Of a DNA stretch of 64,000 nucleotides, positions 11,889 to 22,539 are shown piece after piece. The translations under genes were made by a program, and so were the position numbers. How positions within the stretch are numbered: position 1 is the first letter of the stretch; each line of letters opens with the position of its first letter. Source of the stretch: Oasisia sp. SBJ-2009 (taxonomy: Eukaryota > Annelida > Polychaeta > Sabellida > Siboglinidae); contig OZ024867.1 in the NCBI GenBank assembly GCA_964017155.1, positions 6,875,489-6,939,488 on the forward strand, given 5' to 3'. A model generated the notes under the pieces. It was not told where the DNA came from. It saw only the letters and a list, made by a program, of their open reading frames with translations, and searched no databases.

Positions 11889-11898
11889 CACACACACA
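11838..11898. repeat. (CGCA)n then (CA)n microsatellite
   Basis: About 13 ACGC units and a short CA run in the second intron of the P2X7-like gene. Confidence 0.9.
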
Positions 11899-12187
11899 TC
11901 TAACTAGTACAATTTGACATTTATTTATATTATATATATATATAAAAAACATGTGTTTGTATCTTAGCATCTTATTAGATATGTCAATAAATGAAAACAA
12001 CATAAATCAGTGTTTGTTTGTGTGTGCATGTATGCATTTGTGGTTGAGCATGTGTTTAAAAACATGTTGTGGTAAACATAAATATATTTACCCCATGCTT
12101 AACAAGTATCTTTAAACACACAAAACACATTAATTGTGAAAACACATAGCATGCCATATATAATTTTATTAATTATTCTGTTTGCAG

Positions 12188-12452
12188 GAAGTGGACATAT
12201 TTGTCCTTGACCCTGGTGTTCTGGGTATAGCAAATATGTACAGGGCTGACATGTTTGCTGTGAATGTTGACAGTGACAACAAAGCAAGACATCATGATGC
12301 ATGTCTACAGACAGTTGGTGCTATGGCGCCATGGCCGTCTCGGAGCCGGTGTAAGGCGGGTCATTCCCAGTTGTGTGGTGATGAGAATAAGAAACTTGTA
12401 TCCATCACCGGATGGCCAGTATTCTGTATTTCTTACCACTCGCCTGGCTTAG
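12188..12452 (+). pseudogene. P2X7-like gene, last exon with frameshift
   Basis: Acceptor TTTGCAG. It reads EVDIFVLDPGVLGIANMYRA ... KARHHDA in the entry frame. After a one-base shift near 12,305 it reads [32 protein letters not shown] and a stop after RLA. Both halves belong to the same domain in the expected order, so the shift is a real lesion or a base error rather than a chance overlap. Confidence 0.65.
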
Positions 12453-13496
12453 GTGTCTGTTCTTTTCAACGTAGCCCACTTGACATTCGTCTCTCTACAA
12501 TTAAACATTTCTTTAGTATCTAGCAATTAAATAATCATTTCCCTGACCATGTTTAATAGGGTCTGTTCTTATTTAGTACAGTATCCAGGTCAATGATATA
12601 TCAATTTAACTTGTTTAGAAAACATTCAGCCACACTGCAATTAATGCTTGAAGACTATTCATACACACATATAATTTTGATGGCAACACCATTATTTACT
12701 GTTTAAGTTTGCTGAATGAAATGGATTACCTGGAGTGAAATAGTTTGTCGAAACAGGAACAAGAGTATTGTAACACGGAGTCCCTTCAGTAATGGTGTCA
12801 CGTTATTGCCACTGCGGCATGGTGCTTCCTACACTATGTGTTACATATCATATCTTAGTTATGACTAAATCATTACCTAATGTGACTCCAAATAATGGCA
12901 CTAACAAATGTTCAGTTGTGGTTTAATATTACGGTGTAGTCCCTACCTAACTGGTGTCAAATCTTGATGTGTGCTCTGTTACTAGCTGAGCTACTGGTTT
13001 TGGGTCCAGTGGTGCTGAGTGTCTCTTTATTCGTCGTGGGTCACTGGCAGACATGGTCACCTTCCTTCTGAATCGTTCAGCCTGGCATCAATAACCTCTT
13101 TTGGAGAGACTTTATGTAGGCATACTGCTTGGTGACTTTGACAGGCGCTGGACATCAGACTTTCGAATGTTTGTTGAAGATTCTGCGATATCTATTAATA
13201 GATAGGTTGCTGTAATTGTTTTTCAATTTGGGAAACACAATGAATGTGTCTTTCACACAACACTTTACCAACACATGGTTCAGTTGTGAAATGACTATTC
13301 TGTTCTATACATTTTGGATATAAAAGTGCGAGTCATTTTCATACATTGATTGCTTTCATCAACTTACACGCAAGCATACAGGTAGCTAGTTTATAAACAT
13401 ACCCTGAGTGGCCATATAAAATTAAAGTCTACTTTGGTGTCTTTCTTGTGACAATAAATTACTGTTGTATCATATATAAACATATGAATTGTTGTC
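12453..13496. other. Intergenic, nothing recognised
   Basis: Unique AT-rich sequence downstream of the P2X7-like gene. It may contain its 3' UTR (ATTAAA near 12,501), but no clear polyadenylation context is visible. Confidence 0.4.
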
Positions 13497-14410
13497 ATGA
13501 ACAGTTGTAGCACTTCAACACAATCTGGTTGTGTGCGTCATACTTGTAGTACTTTAACAGTATTTACACAAACTGTTTGTGTGCGTCATAATCATAATCG
13601 TCACATTTCTATAGCGCTGTTCCAACGTTCGGTGCTCACAGCGCTGTATAGAATGTTCTTGTAAATAAATAAGTCTTTAATTTAAGTTTAAATGCAGCAG
13701 TGGTCATAGATGACAATGTCAGATGATGCGGTAGTGCATTCCATATACTTGGGGTTGCCACACTGAAAGCTCTGTCGCCCCAATGACGCCTTGTGCGTGG
13801 CACACACAATAAACTGTGTTCGCTGGAGCGCAGCGCCCTAACCAGCTGGCGTCGGCTTACACAGTGTCCAATGTAGTTAGGCGCTTGGCCATTCAGTGCT
13901 CGGTGAGTGAGTAGCAGGATCTTGAACTCAACTCGCACCGTTATCGGCAGCCAGTGTAACTTATTTAGCAGTGGTGTAGCATGGCTATATCTCATAGCGC
14001 CGTCGACCAAGCGAGCTGCCCAGTTCTGTATTTTCTGAAGCCGTTGCGTTTGCTTCAGAGGCAGTCGATAGAGCAGTGCATTGCCAATATCCAGTCTGCT
14101 TGTGACAAATGCATGAACAACTTGGTCTGTCGCTGCTGCTGTCAGAAACTGTCTGATCCTCGAGATGTTGCGGAGGTGGAATATGGCTGACTTGCATACA
14201 GCAGTCACGTGGGATTCCATCGTCATCTCAGCAGCAAACTGCACACCGAGATTTCATACTTGTAGTACTTTAACAGTATTTACACAATCTGGTTGTGTGC
14301 GTCATACTTGTAGTACTTTAACAGTATTTACACAATCTGGTTGTGTGCGTCATACTTGTAGTACTTTAACAGTATTTACACAATTGGGTTGTATGCGTCA
14401 TACTTGTAGT
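13497..14410. repeat. 48-bp minisatellite split by an L2-like insertion
   Basis: The unit begins CATACTTGTAGTACTTTAAC and ends GGTTGTGTGCGT. About two units lie at 13,497-13,590 and three to four at 14,255-14,410. The array is interrupted by the LINE fragment of the next entry; CATA at both junctions may be a short target duplication. Confidence 0.8.
13592..14254 (-). mobile_element. 5'-truncated L2/Nimb-like LINE, RT C-terminus and 3' end
   Basis: The minus strand encodes about 200 residues of the post-RT region: HLRNISRIRQFLT, VHAFVTSRLDIGNALLYRLP, RLQKIQNWAARLV, LHWLPITVRVEFKILLL and HWGDRAFSVATPSIWNALP. This order and wording are characteristic of L2/CR1-group LINE proteins. Deviations such as LDIGN for LDYCN suggest decay. 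The frame stops at 13,636. The 3' tail has GCGCTATAGAAATGTGACG and ends in ATTATG repeats, as L2 tails do. The catalytic RT core is absent because of 5' truncation at about 14,254. Confidence 0.8.
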
Positions 14411-14577
14411 CACGGTTCTTGTGTAGTTGGTAGTCGATAGTGGCCAGGAGTACCCTAGCCTCATAGACAGGAGGGCTGTAACATGACAAACATTGACAGT
14501 GTTGACATCACACACTTTCAGACAATCAATACAGTAACCGAAGAAGCTAAAAGATAACATTTATATTCACCACTAAT

Positions 14578-15055
14578 AATCCACCCCATTCATTCACCAC
14601 TCATCTCTCATTCACTCACCACTCATCTCCAATTTAATCACCACTCATTTACTCACCACTCATCTCCCATTCACTCAACAATCATCTCCCATTCACTCAA
14701 TACTCATCTCTCATTCACTCAATACTCATCTCTCATTTACTCACCACTCATCTCCCATTCACTCACCACTCATCTCCCATTCACTCACCGCTCATCTCAC
14801 ATACACTCACCGCTCATCTCCCATTCACTCACCACTCATCTCCCATTCACTCACCGCTCATCTCACATACACTCACCGCTCATCTCCCATTCACTCACCA
14901 CTCATCTCCCATTCACTCACCACTCATCTCTCATTCACTCACCACTCATCCAACATTCACTCATCCACTCACCTCTCATTCACTCAACACTCATCCACCA
15001 TCCACTCATCTCTCATTCACTCACCACTCATTCACTCACCACTAACCACTCATTC
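14578..15055. repeat. About 21-bp minisatellite (CATTCACTCACCACTCATCT)
   Basis: A run of ACTCATCTCCCATTCACTCACC-type units with many variants. The array is degenerate at both ends and lies between the L2-like insertion and the Cys-rich relic. Confidence 0.85.
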
Positions 15056-15470
15056 CATTTGCCATGCAGTTACATGTCTTGGTTTCACACGGCGTTTCGC
15101 TGCTGCAGACACATTTTAAGAGCTTGAGCAGCTCAGCAGGAGCTAGAGGACTGTCTGAAGGGACGGTAGTTGAGGAAAGAGCGGCGCTGCCCTCAGGATG
15201 GTACCACCCATGCTTCGTTGAGTCAAGGGCAGGAGGGTCTGTCTTGAGGCAATCCCGCCAGATGGCCACCGCAAGATGACCTCTCTGAATGCTGTCTCGT
15301 GTGGAGGAGTATTTGGAATATGTTGATTACCTGTACCTTCAGTACTCATCAGACAAATCATGCTGGGGCAGAGATGATGGAGTGGGTTCTTTCTAGCACT
15401 TGGGGCTGCTCAGCTCAGCATCAATATTGTCGACAATGACTTGACCAAGTCCTTCCACTGTACGAGTTGC
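15042..15470 (-). pseudogene. Relic of a multicopy Cys-rich (CXC-like) protein
   Basis: Minus-strand pieces in order: GLGQVIVDNIDAELSS then a stop, then RGHLAVAIWRDCLKTDPPAL ... HGWYHPEG, and APAELLKLLKCVCSSETPCE followed by TKTCNCMANG. They resemble a large, repeated family of uncharacterised invertebrate proteins. That family has a DNFDADISS-like core and a C-terminal block (PAP-LLKL--C-C---C-T--C-C). At least one frameshift and stop. Function of the family is unknown to me; multicopy behaviour suggests domestication of, or association with, a mobile element. Confidence 0.4.
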
Positions 15471-15863
15471 CGGCGGTCATTACTAATATGGAGGTATTTT
15501 GCCACTGCCGAGGATTTCTTGAAGTGCAGCAACTCATCATACGAACAACAGACGAGATAGTCATGCATGTGCTTGACCGTCTACGTTTTGGTGAAGTACA
15601 CCTCGAGCGCGATTTGGAATGGGGTAGGGTGTTTCATGATGACGCTGGTGATGATATTTCCAATGAGGAGAGAGTGAAGAGATTGTCCACCAATCAACAT
15701 TTTCTTTCTGATGCAGATTCTTCTGCGATCTCTTTGGAGGTGTTGTACGGTATGTTTAATGCTTGTAATCCATCAACGAACATTCCTTCTTGATGCGGGT
15801 TGCCACCACATCCAGCGCAGCCTCCAGATTGTCATTGTCATCGTCATCATTGATCATTTTCAG

Positions 15864-15932
15864 AGTGGCAATGTCGACGGACAAAACCGAAGATGAACTG
15901 CTTATAATACATATATATTGTCATTACCAAAG
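15864..15932 (+). other. Putative small exon at outer edge of left arm
   Basis: Preceded by GATCATTTTCAG and followed by donor GTATGT. It reads MSTDKTEDELLIIHI; the right-arm partner (55,924-55,984) gives STDKTEDELLIIHIVINK with the same donor. The left copy has a 4-bp insertion (extra ATAT) that breaks the frame. The gene is not recognised. Confidence 0.35.
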
Positions 15933-16342
15933 GTATGTCTTTTTGATGACTACAGTTGCAATAACATACAATGACAATCTCAATATTTGTGACAATTCAT
16001 AATACAACTTACATCAGTCGAAGAACTACAGTGTATGAGTCCACGAAGTCACGATGGATTGCGAGCGTCAATATTTGTGGCTCCGCCCTTGATGGGTCAC
16101 GACCTCGCTCTTCTGGAATTTGAGAGACAGCGTCGGGATTATTATAAACATTCGACGGTAAAAATTATGAAGTCGGATCTGCTTTGATAAAACATATTTG
16201 GGTGGGCAGTAGTAGGTTTAATTTATGCTGTATAACATGATTTTACAATAAAAATTAAAAGCCACAAAGATGCCTTCCTTTAAAAAAAACCGAAGTGTAT
16301 ATTGCACCTAAAGTCGGTACAATAGTTGTGGGACTATTGCAC

Positions 16343-16518
16343 CGACAGTTTTTTGTTGCATGTGGCATTACAGCATGGAAATGCACAAGCCGTCGTTGCT
16401 GGTGTCAGACAACATATTTAGAGTCGGCGAATCTGTTAGAATGCTTGTCGAATTGCAGAATGCGCTACATTTGTTTGAGCAACAAACGTATAGTCAGTTT
16501 TATATGAGAGACATCTAA
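16343..16518 (+). other. Putative terminal exon (left arm)
   Basis: After GACAG the frame reads FCCMWHYSMEMHKPSLLVSD, continues through GESVRMLVELQNALHLFEQQ and ends TYSQFYMRDI-stop. The right arm (55,705-55,873) preserves the same frame and stop with a Tyr/His change. Amphipathic leucine-rich helices are visible; no family recognised. Conservation could simply reflect recent duplication. Confidence 0.35.
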
Positions 16519-16638
16519 AGTGAATGCGGCAAAGAAAACGACTGTTGAAAAAGCCTCAAACTATAATAAGTATTATGTCAGTTTGCCAGTGCAGGGATGA
16601 TTTGGACTTAACCACTATTCCAAAATGGGGTGTGTGTT

Positions 16639-16680
16639 TGGGTTAGGTTTAGGGTTAGTGTCAGGGTTAGGGCAAGGGTA
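16639..16680 (+). repeat. Degenerate telomere-like hexamer block (left arm)
   Basis: TTAGGTTTAGGGTTAGTGTC followed by AGGGTTAGGGCAAGGG: TTAGGG-type units with variants. It sits immediately outside the 20-bp satellite and mirrors 55,542-55,584. Confidence 0.65.
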
Positions 16681-16685
16681 ATATG

Positions 16686-19565
16686 TCCAACCACCCCACC
16701 TGCCATCCAACCACCCCACCTACCATCCAACCACCCCACCTACCATCCAACCACCCCACCTACCATCCAACCACCCCACCTACCATCCAACCACCCCACC
16801 TGCCATCCAACCACCCCACCTACCATCCAACCACCCACCTACCATCCAACCACCCCACCTACCATCCAACCACCCCACCTACCATCCAACCACCCCACCT
16901 ACCATCCAACCACCCCACCTGCCATCCAACCACCCCACCTACCATCCAACCACCCCACCTGCCATCCAACCACCCCACCTACCATCCAACCACCCCACCT
17001 ACCATCCAACCACCCCACCTACCATCCAACCACCCCACCTACCATCCAACCACCCCACCTACCATCCAACCACCCCACCTGCCATCCAACCACCCCACCT
17101 ACCATCCAACCACCCCACCTACCATCCAACCACCCCACCTACCATCCAACCACCCCACCTGCCATCCAACCACCCCACCTACCATCCAACCACCCCACCT
17201 ACCATCCAACCACCCCACCTGCCATCCAACCACCCCACCTACCATCCAACCACCCCACCTGCCATCCAACCACCCCACCTACCATCCAACCACCCCACCT
17301 ACCGTCCAACCACCCCACCCACCATCCAACCATCCCACCCAACCACCCCACCTACCATCCAACCACCCCACCTATCATCCAACCACCCCACCCACCATCC
17401 AACCACCACACCCACCATCCAACCACCCCACCCACCATCCAACCACCCCACCTTCCATCCAACCACCCCACCCACCATCCAACCACCACACCTACCATCC
17501 AACCACCCCATCTACCATCCAACCACCCCACATACCATCCAACCACCCCATCTACCATCCAACCACCCCACCTACCATCCAACCACCCCACCTATCATCC
17601 AACCACCCCACCTACCATCCAACCACCCCACCCACCATCCAACCACCCCACCTACCATCCAACCACCCCACCCACCATCCAACCACCCCACCTTCCATCC
17701 AACCACCCCACCCACCATCCAACCACCCCACATACCATCCAACCACCCCATCTACCATCCAACCACCCCACCTACCATCCAACCACCCCACCTATCATCC
17801 AACCACCCCACCTACCATCCAACCACCCCACCTACCATCCAACCACCCCACCTGCCATCCAACCACCCCACCTACCATCCAACCACCCCACCTGCCATCC
17901 AACCACCCCACCTACCATCCAACCACCCCACCTACAATCCAACCACCCCACCTACCATCCAACCACCCCACCTGCCATCCAACCACCCCACCTACCATCC
18001 AACCACCCCACCTACCGTCCAACCACCCCACCCACCATCCAACCATCCCACATACCATCCAACCACCCCACCTACCATCCAACCACCCCACCTATCATCC
18101 AACCACCCCACCCACCATCCAACCACCACACCCACCATCCAACCACCCCACCCACCATCCAACCACCCCACCCACCATCCAACCACCCCACCTTCCATCC
18201 AACCACCCCACCCACCATCCAACCACCACACCTACCATCCAACCACCCCATCTACCATCCAACCACCCCACATACCATCCAACCACCCCATCTACCATCC
18301 AACCACCCCACCTACCATCCAACCACCCCACCTATCATCCAACCACCCCACCTACCATCCAACCACCCCACCCACCATCCAACCACCCCACCTACCATCC
18401 AACCACCCCACCTTCCATCCAACCACCCCACCTACCATCCAACCACCCCACATACCATCCAACCACCCCATCTACCATCCAACCACCCCACCTACCATCC
18501 AACCACCCCACCTATCATCCAACCACCCCACCTACCATCCAACCACCCCACCCACCATCCAACCACCCCACCTACCATCCAACCACCCCACCTACCACCC
18601 AACCACCCCACCACCATCCAACCACCCCACCTACCACCCAGCCACCCCACCCACCATCCAACCACCCCACCTACCATCCAACCACCCCACCTACCATCCA
18701 ACCACCCCACCCACCATCCAACCACCCCACCTACCGTCCAACCACCCCACCTACCACCCAACCACCCCACCACCATCCAACCACCCCACCTACCACCCAA
18801 CCACCCCACCCACCATCCAACCACCCCACCTATCATCCAACCACCCCACCTACCACCCAACCACCCCACCACCATCCAACCACCCCACCTACCACCCAAC
18901 CACCCCACCTACCATCCAACCACCCCACCCACCATCCAACCACCCCACCTACCATCCAACCACCCCACCTACCACCCAACCACCATCCAACCACCCCACC
19001 TACCACCCAACCACCCCACCCACCATCCAACCACCCCACCCACCATCCAACCACCCCACCTACCACCCAACCACCCCACCTACCACCCAACCACCCCACC
19101 ACCATCCAACCACCCCACCTACCACCCAACCACCCCACCTACCACCCAACCACCCCACCCACCATCCAACCACCCCACCTACCATCCAACCACCCCACCC
19201 ACCATCCAACCACCCCACCTACCACCCAACCACCCCACCCACCACCCAACCACCCCACCACCATCCAACCACCCCACCTACCACCCAACCACCCCACCTA
19301 CCACCCAACCACCCCACCCACCATCCAACCACCCCACCTACCATCCAACCACCCCACCTACCATCCAACCACCCCACCCACCATCCAACCACCCCACCTA
19401 CCATCCAACCACCCCACCTACCATCCAACCACCCCACCTACCATCCAACCACCCCACCACCATCCAACCACCCCACATACCATCCAACTATCCCATCTAC
19501 CATCCAACCATCCAACCACCCCACCTACCATCCAACCACCCCACCTACCATCCAACCAACCCCAC
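16686..19565 (+). repeat. 20-bp satellite array, left arm (CCACCCCACCTACCATCCAA)
   Basis: About 143 tandem units; common variants are TACC/CACC/TGCC in the middle and ATCC/ACCC near the end. The strand contains no stop-forming words, so two frames stay open for about 1,000 codons (PPTYHPTT, IQPPHLPSNH). These are artefacts: three frames give the same peptide and there is no start context or flanking coding sequence. The complementary G-rich strand has closely spaced GG/GGGG runs that could form quadruplexes. Confidence 0.95.
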
Positions 19566-19576
19566 CCAGTCAACCA

Positions 19577-19918
19577 TACCATGAAGATGATATTTAACAA
19601 GATTTTAACAAGATTGCAACCTAGAGAATCAACTCTAGATGGCAGGTGGACAAGGAAGCCCTTTGGCTTATCGAGAGTCCAACCTATCTATTTAAGTGCA
19701 CCCCGCCATTCTAAGGTATATGTCGATTTTATTTTTAAACATAACACTACTAGCACCTATTGTGAAAATGAGACGTTTCTCATATCTAGTCAGTCTAGTA
19801 TCTGTTTGTGATCACTACACCCCAATAGCTCCCATATCTTGACATTTTCAACGAATACCTTCTGTGAAGTCAAACCTGTGTGTAACACGTTCTCTCCCCT
19901 GGTTGGTTTTAACACATA
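19577..19918 (-). mobile_element. Internally deleted CR1-like element (left arm)
   Basis: On the minus strand the segment begins with a piece of the CR1-like endonuclease region (cf. 30,370-30,460: CCAACCAGG ... AACGTGTTAGACACAGG). It then jumps to the ORF2 C-terminus and 3' UTR of the same family (cf. 32,487-32,738: ATGTTTAAAAATAAAATCGA, TCTAGAGTTGATTCTCTAGG) and ends in TTGTTAAA tail repeats next to the satellite. The same deletion join is present at 46,540-46,872, so it predates the inverted duplication. Confidence 0.8.
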
Positions 19919-20586
19919 TTGAGAAAGGAAAGGTTTAGTGACAACCAACGAAATACTGTGTGTCTGGAGAAGAAAAGTGACTGTTGTGTTGATAGGACGA
20001 CAGCCTACGTCACATCACCAGGGCGGAGTCTGGATAAATCTCGAGGTCATTTCCAAGATATCAAAGCAGCTGAACTTAAGAAATGGAATCAATGTGTGTG
20101 CACACAACATGTAGTGTTTGCATAAGGAACACCAGCAGGGTATGAACCTGCCACACACAACATTGAACCAACATTACCCCCAAACTGTACAAGTAAATAA
20201 AATAGTTATACAAACATCTGACATTTATTTTACATTAAAATACTGTATTATAATTAACAAAAGTCACAACTGTATTTCATACCGTTAGAAAAACTGTATT
20301 TATATAATCTCACAGACTACATAATTATTAACATGTGATCTAAAATAGCATGCAAAATCTCACTCTTCTTTTGTGGAGGCACATTCCTCCATCACCATGG
20401 TTACCTAACACCCCATTTGAGGGTTGTTTTTGTTAAGATTTTATTAATTACAGTTGTTTTCTACAAGCATGAGTTTTAGTGGTTATTATTTCACCAGAAC
20501 ATGTTGCATCGTTTAACAATAACCAACATTGAAGAAAATATTTGTAACATTTTGAATGACGTCAAATTCTAAAGTGGATTATGAGT
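19919..20586. other. Arm DNA without a gene
   Basis: Contains one copy of the 66-bp unit (about 19,962-20,030) that is repeated six times in the right arm. Then comes unique AT-rich sequence homologous to 45,560-46,100. No credible gene. Confidence 0.6.
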
Positions 20587-21490
20587 CCAACACTAGGACG
20601 ACGGTCAACCAACACTAGGACGACGGTCAACCAACACTAGGACGACGGTCAACCAACACTAGGACGACGGTCAACCAACACCAGGACGACGGTCAACCAA
20701 CACCAGGACGACGGTCAACCAACACCAGAACGACGGTCAACCAACACTAGGACGACGGTCAACCAACACTAGGACGACGGTCAACCAACACCAGGACGAC
20801 GGTCAACCAACACCAGGATGACGGTCAACCAACACAAGGACGACGGTCAACCAACACAAGGACGACGGTTAACCAACACAAGGACGACGGTCAACCAACA
20901 CCAGGACGACGGTCAACCAACACCAGGACGACGGTCAACCAACACTAGGACGACGGTCAACCAACACCAGGACGACGGTCAACCAACACTAGGACGACGG
21001 TCAACCAACACCAGGACGACGGTCAACCAACACCAGGACGACGGTCAACCAACACCAGAACGACGGTCAACCAAAACTAGGACGACGGTCAACCAACACC
21101 AGGAAGACGGTCAACCAACACAAGGACGACGGTCAACCAACACAAGGACGACGGTTAACCAACACCAGGACGACGGTCAACCAACACCAGGACGACGGTC
21201 AACCAACACTAGGACGACGGTCAACCAACACCAGGACGACGGTCAACCAACACCAGAACGACGGTCAACCAATACCAGGACGACGGTCAACCAACACTAG
21301 GACGACTGTCAACCAACACTAGGACGACTCAACACCAGGACAATGGTCAGTCAACACTAGGACAATGGTCAGTTAACACCAGGACAATGGTCAGTCAACA
21401 CCAGGACAATGGTCAGTCAACACCAGGACAACGGTCAGTCAACACTAGGAAAATGGTCAATCAACACCAGGATAATGGTCAATCAACATG
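20587..21490 (+). repeat. 22-bp minisatellite, left arm
   Basis: About 41 units of GACGACGGTCAACCAACA plus CCAG or CTAG. Towards the inner end the core shifts to GACAATGGTCAGTCAACAC. The 160-codon frame (TVNQHQDDGQPTPGRRSTNT) arises because three 22-bp units make 22 codons without stops. Partner array at 42,308-45,556. Confidence 0.95.
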
Positions 21491-21763
21491 GAATGTAGCA
21501 AAATCAGGCATTTCTGGTTGCATATTAATCAATGAATGAGCCAGATATCAGAACCATGTGGGAAGATTAACACACAAACTGATCTTTTAGACAACATTCT
21601 AACAATATCCATTCTGAAGAGATTATATTTTACCTGACTATACGATAGACAACTTTCTAACAAAGACGATATTCTAAAGACGATCTTCTTACAAAGACGA
21701 TACCTTGTAAACAACATCCTGACAAAGACAATACCTTCAACAACATTCTAACAAAGACGATAC

Positions 21764-21906
21764 CTTATAGGTTACATTCCTTTGGAACTCCATGTTTGAG
21801 ACCGCTGTCTCCCTCTGGTGGTTCGTTCCTGTCGTCTCACATCCTCTTTCACAATCTTCGCCTGCTCCGTTAGTCTCATCACCGTAGCCTCACTTTCATT
21901 CAGCAA
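21764..21906 (-). pseudogene. GRIP-domain (GCC1/GCC2-like) exon relic, straddling the left-arm inner boundary
   Basis: The minus strand runs from acceptor TTGTAG to a donor-like GTATCG. It reads LLNESEATVMRLTEQAKIVK then EDVRRQER. After a one-base frameshift near 21,820 it reads QRETAVSNMEFQRNVTYK. The coiled coil followed by RR-ER-QRE---SN-E(Y/F)--NV-YK is the entry to a GRIP domain as in golgin GCC1/GCC2 proteins (trans-Golgi targeting through Arl1). Only the last third (from AVSNMEF) recurs in the right arm at 41,995-42,042, so the inverted-repeat boundary cuts this exon. Family call is by motif memory. Confidence 0.45.
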
Positions 21907-22241
21907 CTACAACCACATCGTCGTGACACAATGTGACCGTAGCGTCATCTAGACACCTGTCTACTCACTATTTGGATGGTCTGTGTTTGTTTTGGACAGA
22001 TGAGAATACGAGGAACAAAGTTTTGAACAGCAAACAAACAAATCTATTTATTGATACATGTATATTTATGTGTGTATGGTTATCAATATATAATATACAG
22101 TTCAGTGTCAAGTAATGTTTTTGTTATATAACATCATATTACAGGTTGAAAGTGTGTCAAAATAACCAGCAGAAGGCAACTTTATCCCTGGTGTGTATCG
22201 CTTAGGTTGATGAAATAGAACATTGACAAGTTCACAATAAA

Positions 22242-22345
22242 TCTGTGTGTGTGTTGTGTGTTGTGTGTTGTGTGTTGTGTGTTGTGTGTTGTGTGTTGTG
22301 TGTTGTGTGTTGTGTGTTGTGTGTTGTGTGTTGTGTGTGTGTGTG
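22242..22345 (+). repeat. (TTGTGTG)n 7-bp array
   Basis: About 13 heptamers, then GT dinucleotides. All three frames are open on either strand (VCCVLCVVC, HNTQHTT) for purely periodic reasons. Confidence 0.95.
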
Positions 22346-22539
22346 TATGTGTGTGTGTGTGAACACGCGAGCGCATGCGTGTGTGTGTGTAAAGTTGTAT
22401 ACGGCTGAACACAATAGGTGGACCAATAGATATATGACAGGTCAATAGCATCAGAACACAATATTTCATCAACTAGATTTCTGATCTGGAGCAAATTTTG
22501 CCTCAACACAATTTCCGATCCAGGGTGAATGACCCCACT

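Larger units (their letters stand above)
10749..12452 (+). pseudogene. P2X7-like intracellular (C-terminal ballast) domain gene, probably disrupted
   Basis: Three coding exons with clean GT/AG borders, all phase 0: 10,758-10,883, 11,238-11,513 and 12,188-12,452. The Cys-rich motif WCTCHNCCDMPT, the second KKCCG...CLSL block and the tail [23 protein letters not shown] ... [11 protein letters not shown] are the hallmarks of the P2RX7 C-terminal domain. Many invertebrate and fish proteins carry this domain without the ion channel. The upstream exons lack P2X transmembrane segments, so this would be one of those channel-less proteins. Lesions: a frame change at a C7 run near 11,381, a 35-bp tandem duplication that brings in a TGA, and a one-base shift near 12,305. 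Either a young pseudogene or assembly indels. Confidence 0.7.
15864..21810 (+). repeat. Left arm of a giant inverted repeat
   Basis: Every block of this arm has a reverse-complement partner, in mirror order, in 41,995-55,984. The outer limit falls at an acceptor-like CAG before a small exon, and the inner limit at AGACAGCGG inside a GRIP-like exon. The arm lengths differ (5.9 versus 14.0 kb) mostly because the 20-bp and 22-bp arrays are longer on the right. A stretch of about 370 bp at 15,970-16,340 has no partner. Confidence 0.9.

Noticed and set aside
14578..15055. Coding potential of the CACTCATCTC repeats
   Set aside because: Degenerate minisatellite with no sustained frame.
15467..15793. 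108-codon plus-strand frame
   Set aside because: No family motif, and it overlaps the minus-strand Cys-rich relic region; probably chance.
16630..19811. Two overlapping frames of about 1,000 codons rich in Pro, His and Thr
   Set aside because: They are readings of a 20-bp satellite that has no stop words on one strand; more than one frame gives the same peptide, there is no coding flank, and the array varies in length between arms.
20587..21490. Possible CRISPR array (22-bp repeats)
   Set aside because: Units are contiguous with no unique spacers, and the DNA is eukaryotic.
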